In this document: positions 53,758 to 62,362 of the stretch, piece by piece
How the letters are laid out: every line of letters starts with the position of its first letter
Position numbering within the stretch: position 1 is the stretch's first letter
From: Treponema bryantii
GTDB taxonomy: Bacteria; Spirochaetota; Spirochaetia; Treponematales; Treponemataceae
Reading direction: 5' to 3'
Assembly (NCBI RefSeq): GCF_900111035.1
Contig: NZ_FOFU01000011.1
Location: 1 to 64,000, forward strand
Length of the DNA stretch: 64,000 bases
Made by a program: the position numbers and the translations under genes
Notes under the pieces: generated by a model
The model's input: only the letters and a program-made list of their open reading frames with translations
Told to the model about the DNA's origin: nothing
The model's database searches: none

Positions 53758-55212
53758 TTAATATGCACCTTTTCCAACTAATACGACCCATACAGTTTTG
53801 ATAAGAATCCAGATATCAAGCCATATAGACCAGTTTTGAATATAATAAGTATCAAACGAAATGCGCTCTTCATAACCTGTATCTGAACGACCGGAAACCT
53901 GCCACATTCCAGTTAATCCTGGAGAAACAGATAGAACATAATCTTTATAGTCTCCGTATTTTACAAGCTCAGGTTCAGTAACAGGGCGTGGACCAACAAG
54001 ACTCATCTGTCCAACCAGAATATTAAATAACTGAGGAAGTTCATCGAGACTTGTTTTTCTAAGGAGTTTTCCAAACTTAGTTACACGAGGGTCATCAAGA
54101 AATTTACGGTCTTTCTCCCATTCTGCGCGTCGTACAGGATCTGTAGCTAAAATCTGCTCAAGAATTTCCTGTGAGTTTACACACATAGAACGGAATTTCC
54201 AGCATTTAATTTCTTTGCCGTTTTTACCAATGCGTTTATGACCATAAAAAATTGGACCTTTTGATGTAAGCTTCGTAAGAATACCAAGAATAATCATAAC
54301 TGGTAAAACAATAGGCATGGTAATCAAGATTGCAAGTACATCAATACAGCGTTTAATGAAAAGGTTTCTCTTAAAAGTAAGGTTATGGATCGAAGAAAAA
54401 CCAATGATTCCACCAATGTCTTTGAGCTGCTGCGTATTTGTAAAGAATGCCTGATGTTTTGAAACAGTAGTTGTATATCTGTAAGAAGACATGATATAAG
54501 ACATATCTCCCTTATAATCACAAATAATTGCCTGTTTAATATTATGAGCTTTAATCTGTTTGTGTAAATCTTCTGAAGGAGGATAAACAGGAATTCCCTG
54601 ATATTCAGAAGGCTCTTTAGCGTTTGAATCAATGATAACTGCCGGATGATATCCGAGATATTTTAATTTAATGAGTTTATCAATAATAAAATTACTGCTT
54701 GTTTTATCTGTGTAAATGATTACAGGAACTCCCCACCAGCGGAAATGTGCAAAGGTGTGCTTAGCAATTTCGCGGAATGCAGGGAGTGCAATTGTACATA
54801 TTGGAATTGCAATCATAAAAGCACAGGCTACTGCTTTTCCTGTACTATCCTTAAAAATAGCTTCAAGAAATTGATAATCATCATTTACATTTCCAAGATA
54901 TACAGTAAGAATTATTGCAAGAAAACTGAAAAAGGTACAACCGAAATAATGTTTAATATCTTCTGTTGGAGAATTCATTATTCCAGGATAAAGTCCGTTT
55001 GCTGCAAAAAGAATCAGAACAAAAGGAATGTAAACTGAGTAATTTACAAAAGACTTAAAATTTATATCAGAAGAATCAAATATATTTACAATAAAAAAGC
55101 CTGCACCAATACATAATAAAAGTATAATGGCGTCAACAATAAAAAGAGAAAAGCCAGAGATAAAAGAGCTTGTATGTGGATGATTTTTCTTAAAATACGC
55201 AGATACTTCCAT
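53758..55212 (-). CDS. WbaP/WcaJ-type undecaprenyl-phosphate sugar-1-phosphate transferase
   Basis: 484 residues. Five N-terminal membrane helices (20-185), a central nucleotide-like CoA-binding-type segment, and the C-terminal bacterial sugar transferase domain from about residue 285: KRCIDVLAILITMP, FRSMCVN, LRKTSLDELPQLFN, VGQMSLVGPRPV, VSPGLTGMWQVSGRS. It loads the first sugar-phosphate onto the lipid carrier to begin a surface polysaccharide. Which sugar (galactose or glucose) cannot be read from the sequence. In one operon with the two GT4 genes upstream (14-base gap). Confidence 0.92.
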   Translation of the reverse strand: MEVSAYFKKNHPHTSSFISGFSLFIVDAIILLLCIGAGFFIVNIFDSSDINFKSFVNYSVYIPFVLILFAANGLYPGIMNSPTEDIKHYFGCTFFSFLAIILTVYLGNVNDDYQFLEAIFKDSTGKAVACAFMIAIPICTIALPAFREIAKHTFAHFRWWGVPVIIYTDKTSSNFIIDKLIKLKYLGYHPAVIIDSNAKEPSEYQGIPVYPPSEDLHKQIKAHNIKQAIICDYKGDMSYIMSSYRYTTTVSKHQAFFTNTQQLKDIGGIIGFSSIHNLTFKRNLFIKRCIDVLAILITMPIVLPVMIILGILTKLTSKGPIFYGHKRIGKNGKEIKCWKFRSMCVNSQEILEQILATDPVRRAEWEKDRKFLDDPRVTKFGKLLRKTSLDELPQLFNILVGQMSLVGPRPVTEPELVKYGDYKDYVLSVSPGLTGMWQVSGRSDTGYEERISFDTYYIQNWSIWLDIWILIKTVWVVLVGKGAY

Positions 55213-55226
55213 ATATAGTTTTTATA

Positions 55227-56324
55227 TTATAACATTTTATTTCTATTTTGTACAATAAAGTTAATCTTTTTGATGAATTCATTTTCAGAAAATTGCTGTA
55301 CATGTTCAGTAAATGCTTTTCTGTCAGTGAACTCAGACTGTCTTTTTTCAAAAGAATCCATACATTTGATAAGGGAATCTGTAGTCTGTTCTTCAAAGAA
55401 CATACCTGTAACATTTTCCTTAATTGAATCCAAAGCTCCGCCTTTTTTATAGGCAAGAACAGGACATCCGGCAGCATTTGCTTCAACAGGAATAATGCCA
55501 AAATCTTCAATTCCAGGGAAAAGAAGTGCCTTTGCCTTTGAAAGATAATCTGCAATTGCCTGGTCACTTACGCGTCCTGTAAAAGTTACAAGACCAGATT
55601 TTGTATATTCAGCAGCTTTTTTAGATTTTCCGTCTCCAATAACAACAATTTTGCGTCCAGATTTAATGCAGGCTTCAATAGCAAGATCTGCACGTTTATA
55701 ACCGACGAGCTGACCAAAGAAAAGATAGAAATCTTCGGGATTACGTGGATTATCAATATATTTTTCGATTGCACAAGGCGGATAAACAACCTCTGCATTT
55801 CGTTTGTAATAACGGTTAATTCTGGAAGCTACATAATGAGAGTTTGCAACAAAGTAGTCTACAAGATTACTTGAACTGATATCCCAAAGGCGTAATCCTG
55901 GTATCATCTTTTTCATAAAGAATTTTACAATAGGATTAGATTTCTTGAAATATTCATGATACATATCCCAAAGATAGCGCATTGGAGTATGACAGTAGCA
56001 GATATGGAAAGCATCTGGCGCAGGGCAGACACCTTTTGCAGGACCAGATTCACTGGAAATAATAAGATCATAACCGGTAAGGTCGAGTTCCATCAAAGCT
56101 TTTGGCATAAACGGCATATACTTCTGGTACAGCTTTCTTGCCATAGGAAATTTGTTGATTTTTGTAGTATATACTTTATGGCTTCTGATTATATCTGAAA
56201 CAGCATCTGGATTATAAACATTTGTATAAATATCAGCTTCCGGGAACATTTTACAAAGAGTTTCCAGAACTTTTTCACCGCCACGCATTGTAACAAGCCA
56301 GTAATGAACTAATGCAACTTTCAT
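55227..56324 (-). CDS. GT4-family glycosyltransferase
   Basis: 365 residues, GT-B fold. The N-terminal domain starts VALVHYWLVTMRGGEKVLE, and the C-terminal nucleotide-binding part has the E-x7-E motif in GIEDFGIIPVEANAAGCPVLAYKKGG. It adds a sugar from a nucleotide donor to the growing lipid-linked chain. It overlaps the previous GT4 gene by 4 bases and precedes the WbaP-type gene by 14. Confidence 0.9.
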   Translation of the reverse strand: MKVALVHYWLVTMRGGEKVLETLCKMFPEADIYTNVYNPDAVSDIIRSHKVYTTKINKFPMARKLYQKYMPFMPKALMELDLTGYDLIISSESGPAKGVCPAPDAFHICYCHTPMRYLWDMYHEYFKKSNPIVKFFMKKMIPGLRLWDISSSNLVDYFVANSHYVASRINRYYKRNAEVVYPPCAIEKYIDNPRNPEDFYLFFGQLVGYKRADLAIEACIKSGRKIVVIGDGKSKKAAEYTKSGLVTFTGRVSDQAIADYLSKAKALLFPGIEDFGIIPVEANAAGCPVLAYKKGGALDSIKENVTGMFFEEQTTDSLIKCMDSFEKRQSEFTDRKAFTEHVQQFSENEFIKKINFIVQNRNKML

Positions 56325-57394
56325 TTTATGCTCCTGAAGGTATTTATGATTATATTTGCTGTATTTTTGAAAGAATATTTCTGAGGAATAGCAGAAGCGG
56401 CCGGGGCCGGTTTATTAAAGGCTTCCTGGATTTTTTCAGCTAAATCTTTACTGTCTGCTGTCTTAAAGAATGTAACAGGAAATCCTTCATAGATTTCTTT
56501 GAATACAGGAATATCAGACATAACAACGTTTGTTCCCAGATATAAAGCTTCCATTGGAGGCATTCCAAAGCCTTCGTATAAAGAGGGCTGAACAAGAAGC
56601 CGAGCTTTCTGATAATAAGTCTGAAGTTCGCTGTCTGATATGCGGCCGGTAAAATTAATATCTTTTTCTGATGAGTTTGAAAGCCGCTGTGCAATTTCCG
56701 AGTCACCGGAACGGAAATTATCTGCATTACCAACTATTACAAGTTTACAGTCCAGACCATTCTTCTTACAGATTTCAAAAGCATCAAGCAGATAAGGAAG
56801 CCCTTTATGTTTTTTGATGTTTCCTACGTAAATTATTGAGTTGTCTTTTGTAATTTCACCTGTAGCAGGTTTGTTGTTATTAGCTGTAAAATGCTCAGGA
56901 ACAGAATTATATGTGACAATCAAAGGCTTTTTTCTCAGACGGAGTTTTTCTTTGATCCGGTCTGCAGAAAACTGAGATACAGTAAATATTGCTTTAGATT
57001 TATTGATAGCCCTCTGATAAAAGAATTTACGGACAATTGTACCTAAAGATGATGAAAGTCCCGGAACATCAAGAAAAACTATATCATGAATAGTTGTGAA
57101 AACAGGTATTTTGATGCCGTTAGGAATATTGCAGTAAGGACTGTAAAAAAAATCACACAGGTTAATAATATTTCGCAAACTTTTAGGAAAAAAGAACATT
57201 TCTTTTAAGGAAAAAGTCTGAATTTCAGTTTCTATAATATGTGTATTAGCCGGTAATTTAGGAAGACTGTTTTTCTGATTGCTGTAAATCAAAAGGGTGC
57301 AATCGTAGGCTTCAGTAAAATAGGGAAGCAGAGATTCAAGATAAGTACCAATTCCTCCGCTGTTAAGCATGCGGCAGTCAATAAAAAGTTTCAT
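56321..57394 (-). CDS. GT4-family glycosyltransferase, first gene of the operon
   Basis: 357 residues, GT-B fold, with GGIGTYLESLLPYF near the start and the E-x7-E motif in SLYEGFGMPPMEALYLGTNVVMSD. A second, unlike GT4 enzyme, so it probably makes a different linkage. The promoter (TTGTTA-17-TATACT) ends 7 bases before the ATG and no ribosome site is present, so the message starts at or next to the start codon. The initiation enzyme and the barrel are encoded later in the same unit. Confidence 0.9.
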   Translation of the reverse strand: MKLFIDCRMLNSGGIGTYLESLLPYFTEAYDCTLLIYSNQKNSLPKLPANTHIIETEIQTFSLKEMFFFPKSLRNIINLCDFFYSPYCNIPNGIKIPVFTTIHDIVFLDVPGLSSSLGTIVRKFFYQRAINKSKAIFTVSQFSADRIKEKLRLRKKPLIVTYNSVPEHFTANNNKPATGEITKDNSIIYVGNIKKHKGLPYLLDAFEICKKNGLDCKLVIVGNADNFRSGDSEIAQRLSNSSEKDINFTGRISDSELQTYYQKARLLVQPSLYEGFGMPPMEALYLGTNVVMSDIPVFKEIYEGFPVTFFKTADSKDLAEKIQEAFNKPAPAASAIPQKYSFKNTANIIINTFRSIK

Positions 57395-57401
57395 TAATTC
57401 A

Positions 57402-57430
57402 AGTATAGTTATTTATTGCTATATTAACAA
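57402..57430 (-). promoter_or_regulatory. Promoter of the polysaccharide operon, predicted leaderless
   Basis: On the minus strand, -35 TTGTTA (57430-57425), 17 bases, -10 TATACT (57407-57402). Seven bases (57401-57395) separate the -10 from the ATG at 57394, so the start should fall on the A at 57395 or 57394. Confidence 0.7.
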
Positions 57431-57472
57431 TAGATTGCTTTAAGGTGAAAAAAGTGTTATTTTTCTATATAT

Positions 57473-59155
57473 ATGAAGAAAATAGTTTTTACACTTTTAA
57501 TTTCGTTCCTGATTTTTTCGTTATTTGCAAAATCAGGTAATTCAACTCAAGTAATAAAATCTGGCCACTGGATCTATGATGATCTTGAAGCTTTGTGCAT
57601 GGAAGCTAAAACAGAGTTTTTCTTTGAAACACAGCCAATGTCTATTGGCGAAATGACATTTTATTTCAAAAGAATCCCATATGAAAAGCTTTCAGACAGC
57701 GGAAAAGTTTTGTATGAAAAGGTAAAAGCTTTTCTTAATAAGAATGATGATTTTTTTCCGGAACAGGAAGTAAGGCTTTTCGGAAATATTAAAGTAAATC
57801 CTGAGTTTTATTATAAATCTAATAAAGATATTAACTGGAGTTTTGATTATTATATTAAAGATTTCTTTATTACAATTCCTGTAATTTTTGGTTTTTCAGA
57901 TTATGTAACAATTGAACCTGACTTTATTATAGCAAAAAATCAGCCGTCAGTTGCAGATCCAGATAACTTTACAAATATAGTTTATGCTGGAGATCAGTTT
58001 GAATTTACATTCCCTCGTTTTGCTTATGGTGCAGCCGGTCACGCATTCGAAAACTGGGGTCTTGATTTTATAATTGGTAAAGAAGGCCTTCAGATTTATA
58101 ATACACAACTTGGAAGTATTCTTTATAACAGAACTTTTGAAACAGATATGTACTGTTCATTGAATCTGTATACAGAATATCTGAAATATTCGTTACACGT
58201 TGCAGAAGTTGATAATACAAAGTTCTTGTATCTACATCAGCTTAATTTGAGACCATTTAAGTGGTTGAAGATTAATGTGCTCGAAGGCTCTTTGCTTAAT
58301 GCTCCGTTTGAACTTCGCTATCTGAATCCGTTCATGCTTATGCATCAGTTTAATTCCTGGACACAGTATGGGGATGCGCTTTCACCTGAAGAATCTAATT
58401 ATTACAGTGAAGGACATTTCTGTGCATATTTTGGTTTAATGTTTGAAATTATTCCATTCAGAAACTTTAAGATTTATGGTATGTATGCACAAAATGAGAT
58501 TCTTGATTTAGGTGGTTCAAGAACAGATAGAGCTTTGTCTGTTCCAGATAGTATTGGTTTCCAGCTTGGTTTACAATATGATATTAATCTGCCACAAAAA
58601 GGTCTTATAAAAACACATCTCGAAGGTGTTTATACTTCTCCATATTTATATGTAAAACAAAGTCCAGACTGGTCATTGTATAGAAAGAGAGTCAACGTTC
58701 AGACAGACCCAGATACAAGTACCTGGATTGGATCTCCATTTGGACCAGACTGTTTTGCTGTAACATTAAATGCTGAATATGACAGTCAGGATAAATGGAA
58801 AGCTGGAATTGGATATATATTCTCGATTCATGGCGAGAATACGGCAGAGAGTTTATTTGATGTAGACAAAAATTATAATGGTAAATTCTGGACTTATTAT
58901 CCTTATGTACAATATAAACTCGCAGAAGATGCTGATAGTGAAGAAGACTGTTTAGCAGCAAAAAATAAAGGACGTAACATGTGGATGTCTGGTGAACTGA
59001 CATATAAACATCAGATTAAGCTTAACGGTTCATATTCTTTCTTAGATAATCTGAGTGTCTACGGACAGACAGTTTATACAATTCAGATTTTTAATAGTGA
59101 AATTAATCATGCAATAGAGATTGCATGTGGATTAGAATATCAATTATTCAAATAA
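57473..59155 (+). CDS. Wzi-like outer-membrane barrel protein (first of two)
   Basis: 560 residues. Signal peptide (MKKIVFTLLISFLIFSLFAK). The N-terminal GHWIYDDLEALCMEAK...PMSIGEMTFYFKRIP fits the helical lead of capsule-assembly Wzi-type proteins, followed by about 450 residues of aromatic, amphipathic strands of a barrel ending LEYQLFK. Wzi proteins bind capsular polysaccharide at the surface; the link is by layout. No Shine-Dalgarno is visible; a poor -10 (TATTTT, 57458-57463) lies just upstream. Divergent from the sugar-transfer operon. Confidence 0.6.
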   Translation: MKKIVFTLLISFLIFSLFAKSGNSTQVIKSGHWIYDDLEALCMEAKTEFFFETQPMSIGEMTFYFKRIPYEKLSDSGKVLYEKVKAFLNKNDDFFPEQEVRLFGNIKVNPEFYYKSNKDINWSFDYYIKDFFITIPVIFGFSDYVTIEPDFIIAKNQPSVADPDNFTNIVYAGDQFEFTFPRFAYGAAGHAFENWGLDFIIGKEGLQIYNTQLGSILYNRTFETDMYCSLNLYTEYLKYSLHVAEVDNTKFLYLHQLNLRPFKWLKINVLEGSLLNAPFELRYLNPFMLMHQFNSWTQYGDALSPEESNYYSEGHFCAYFGLMFEIIPFRNFKIYGMYAQNEILDLGGSRTDRALSVPDSIGFQLGLQYDINLPQKGLIKTHLEGVYTSPYLYVKQSPDWSLYRKRVNVQTDPDTSTWIGSPFGPDCFAVTLNAEYDSQDKWKAGIGYIFSIHGENTAESLFDVDKNYNGKFWTYYPYVQYKLAEDADSEEDCLAAKNKGRNMWMSGELTYKHQIKLNGSYSFLDNLSVYGQTVYTIQIFNSEINHAIEIACGLEYQLFK

Positions 59156-59166
59156 AGAGGCATAAA

Positions 59167-61131
59167 ATGAAAAAAATTACTGTATTATTTGCAAGTATTG
59201 TTCTTCTCGGGTTCAGCGCTTTTGCTCAGACAAATGCAACAGTTTCTGTGACAGATGAGATTTATGAATTGCTCGATGTTGCACAGAAAAAAGGTTTATG
59301 CTCACCTTTAAACAGTTATAAGCCATATTCAAAATCACAGATTTTAAATTGTCTTCGTGAGATTTATGATAATTCTGAAAAAATGTCAGAGCAGGAAATA
59401 AAAATTATTGAGCAGTATCTTGCTAAATATGAACCTTCTGAAAAAGAAAGAAAGAATGATTTCTTTAATGCAAGTATAAAAAACTCGAATGAAAACTTTC
59501 CAGTAACATTTAATTATAAGAGCGAGTTTGAATTTGTATATTCAGGCGGACTTTATACAGACTCCGACTACAACAGCTGGGGTATGGATAATATGTATAA
59601 AATCAATTTTGAAGGAGATCTTGGAAAAGGTCTTTCATACAGATTGAAGGGTGTACTTGATTTTTCAAAAATGCCTCTTATGCAGGTTGGTGACTATTTC
59701 ATTGGTTACCCTTGGTATGATGAAGAAGTTATTAACTTTTTGCTTGGTTATCACAAGCCTGATGATTCTGAATATGATGTATCGGCTAAGAAACGTTATA
59801 TTCACCGTTATTTGAATAATTCTTACCTGCCATATTCATATAAAAAGCCATGGAGCGGACAGTTCTATTTTGCAAAGAATATGAGTGCTTCTGGTCTTGA
59901 AGGATGGGCAACTAGTTTTGGTATGGGATTTTCAATTGATGGTGAAATCAGAAGTTCATTTTTCAATAATAATATAATTATTGGAGCCGGTCGTTATGAC
60001 AGAGAAATAGCTGCTATGGATAACGGTAGTTCTCTTGTATTAAACAAACAGGCTTATCCATTTATGGCAGTCGATGCGCAGTTCAAACTTTTTAATTTCC
60101 TTAAATTCTATTCATTAACAGGTATTCTTGAATATCCAAATCAGGATTATATAAATGAAGAGGAATTACAGTTGATTGGTAATCCTGCAAACCTTGATGA
60201 TTCATATATGTATCAGAATGCATTTTCTCTTAATATGATTGAATTGGATTTAAAGAGATTGCATTTGGATTTTGGTTGTTCTGTAATCTGGCCAAAACGT
60301 TTTGAAATTGGATATATATTCCCACTTGCAAACTACGTAGAATATCAGAATCATATTGGTGACTGTGATAATCTTGCATTATTTGGAGATTTTAAATATA
60401 CAATAGCAGGTCTTGGTTCTGTATGGGCATCTTTCTATCTTGATGAAATAAATGGTTTAAATAATAATCCATTCATTTACACAAGAGCTATGTTTGCTTA
60501 TCAGGGCGGTATAAAATATATACTTCCAAAACTTACATTTGCTTCTTTAAGCTTCCGATATACAAAAATTGAACCATATTGTTATACACACCATTCAATA
60601 AACTATGCTCCATGGTACAGTCATTATATTTGTGAAAATTATTCAAATAATGGTGAATCACTCGGATATTATCTGCCACCAAACTCAGATGAATTTTTAC
60701 TCCAGTTTAAGATTAAACCTTCTGCTAATTCAAATGCAGGAGCCTCTTATCAGTTAATTCGACATGGTGCAGATTACGGTACTCAGCAGGTTCCTGGAAG
60801 TAATATTTATTCCGAATTAAGTAATAAGAATCGTGATGAATTGAAAAAATACTTCCTTCATGATGGAGCATATAACTGGATTCATATTGTAAGTGCCGGA
60901 GGTAGAGTTTCGTTAAATACCAGATGGCCACTTTCTTTCTATGGAAATCTTGGACTTATGTTCAGTTATTTTACTGTAATAGATCAGGATAAATATAATA
61001 GAGATGATTATGGTAATAATGGAAACTGTAGAGATGTAGATTTTACTACACCGTTTGACATTGCAGATACTGATGAGTATCCGACAATGTTCGGTGCAAT
61101 TCTAACAGTTGGTGTTAGTATTAATTTTTAG
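59167..61131 (+). CDS. Wzi-like outer-membrane barrel protein (second of two)
   Basis: 654 residues from the ATG at 59167, which begins a signal peptide (MKKITVLFASIVLLGFSAFAQ); the longer frame from 59125 lacks it and overlaps the previous gene. The N-terminal IYELLDVAQKKGLCSPLNSYKPYSKSQILNCLREI matches Wzi-type leads more closely than its neighbour. The remainder is long tyrosine- and aspartate-rich strands and ends VSINF. It is probably a second surface polysaccharide-binding barrel. It stands 11 bases after the first, in one operon. Confidence 0.62.
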   Translation: MKKITVLFASIVLLGFSAFAQTNATVSVTDEIYELLDVAQKKGLCSPLNSYKPYSKSQILNCLREIYDNSEKMSEQEIKIIEQYLAKYEPSEKERKNDFFNASIKNSNENFPVTFNYKSEFEFVYSGGLYTDSDYNSWGMDNMYKINFEGDLGKGLSYRLKGVLDFSKMPLMQVGDYFIGYPWYDEEVINFLLGYHKPDDSEYDVSAKKRYIHRYLNNSYLPYSYKKPWSGQFYFAKNMSASGLEGWATSFGMGFSIDGEIRSSFFNNNIIIGAGRYDREIAAMDNGSSLVLNKQAYPFMAVDAQFKLFNFLKFYSLTGILEYPNQDYINEEELQLIGNPANLDDSYMYQNAFSLNMIELDLKRLHLDFGCSVIWPKRFEIGYIFPLANYVEYQNHIGDCDNLALFGDFKYTIAGLGSVWASFYLDEINGLNNNPFIYTRAMFAYQGGIKYILPKLTFASLSFRYTKIEPYCYTHHSINYAPWYSHYICENYSNNGESLGYYLPPNSDEFLLQFKIKPSANSNAGASYQLIRHGADYGTQQVPGSNIYSELSNKNRDELKKYFLHDGAYNWIHIVSAGGRVSLNTRWPLSFYGNLGLMFSYFTVIDQDKYNRDDYGNNGNCRDVDFTTPFDIADTDEYPTMFGAILTVGVSINF

Positions 61132-62362
61132 GATTCTCAAAAGAAGCCATTTTATTAATCATATAGTCAGCTGTTAATTTACCAGCTTCACCAATATGCT
61201 GCCATGCTTCTGATTTATAATGAGCTCTGAGCTTAGCAAGTTCAGGGCTGTCAGAAGCATTTTTAATTACTTCTGCAATATTTTCAAAATCCTTTTCCTG
61301 AATTGGTATACCAATTTTCTGTAATGTTGTTACAGCCCAAGGTTCATGACCAGTATCATAAATATCATATGGAAGCAAATCCATTTCAGAGTTTGCATAC
61401 ATAACAGGCTTGTCACAAAGGAAGGTATAGTCATATACAATTCCAGAGAAGTCTGAAATCATAATATCTGCTTTTTTCAAAGAGTAGATATTATCACGCT
61501 CGTTATCCCATTCAATGTTTTCGTAATCCTTATAGCGTTCATGAAGACGATCGAGCATATCTTTTTCAGAAATACGAGATTGTGGGTGAGGGCGGATAAT
61601 AATTCTCATACCGCTCTTTGCAAGTGGATCAAGAAGTTTTTCACCATAGAGTCCAAGAAGTGCACTCTTTCCCCATGATGGAGAAACGAGAACAGTAAAT
61701 TTATGGTTTTCTTCAGTTGGAATAGATTCCATTTTTTCTTTAAGAACATCGAGATATGTACAACCAACAGTAACTAATTCCTTAGCAGGTAATCCTCTCT
61801 GATTCTCAAGAAGTCTGATATCATCTGCCTGGTAATCTCCAGTCATCAGTACAGAATCAAAGTAATCAAGACCGAAAAGACGATACATTGTTGAATCTGT
61901 GCAGGAATGGAAGATATGGCTGTAATGCTTAACATTCTTACTGCGTTTAAGCTGATATACCTGAATACCAGGAGTTGTCATAAGAACAATACCTGCAGAA
62001 AGCATATTCAGTTTTGCATAAGCTACATTACCTGTACCAATATATTCTGCTTTTATGAATTCATAATTCTTATCGAATACAGCATCGTCTTTTGAACCTG
62101 TGTAATATGTAAGCTCAATCTTACGCTTTTCGAACTCTTCAATAACAGGCTGGAAAACAGTCCAATAACGTTTGTCTTCACAGTAGATAACATATTTCTT
62201 ATATGCTTTATCTTCCTGTACACCTTTTTTACCTGCAAAAAGTACTTTTAACTTAAGTAACATTGCTTTTGATAAGAAAAAGAGTGTAGCAGCTGCTCCA
62301 ATTAAAATTGAAAACAGCATACTTCCTGTACCAGGGTCAATATAAAGTGGAAGAATCATCAT
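61121..62362 (-). CDS. CDP-glycerol glycerophosphotransferase-family protein (TagB/TagF-like)
   Basis: 413 residues. One N-terminal hydrophobic helix (about 8-35), then a GT-B-type domain of the CDP-glycerol glycerophosphotransferase family: VSPSWGKSALLGLYG, IIIRPHPQS, ISDFSGIVYDYTFLCDKPVMY. The family moves a phospho-polyol from a CDP donor onto a glycan. In a spirochaete, which has no teichoic acid, it probably decorates a surface sugar. It overlaps the nucleotidyltransferase-aminotransferase fusion by 4 bases, and the convergent barrel gene by 11. Confidence 0.85.
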   Translation of the reverse strand: MMILPLYIDPGTGSMLFSILIGAAATLFFLSKAMLLKLKVLFAGKKGVQEDKAYKKYVIYCEDKRYWTVFQPVIEEFEKRKIELTYYTGSKDDAVFDKNYEFIKAEYIGTGNVAYAKLNMLSAGIVLMTTPGIQVYQLKRSKNVKHYSHIFHSCTDSTMYRLFGLDYFDSVLMTGDYQADDIRLLENQRGLPAKELVTVGCTYLDVLKEKMESIPTEENHKFTVLVSPSWGKSALLGLYGEKLLDPLAKSGMRIIIRPHPQSRISEKDMLDRLHERYKDYENIEWDNERDNIYSLKKADIMISDFSGIVYDYTFLCDKPVMYANSEMDLLPYDIYDTGHEPWAVTTLQKIGIPIQEKDFENIAEVIKNASDSPELAKLRAHYKSEAWQHIGEAGKLTADYMINKMASFENPKN

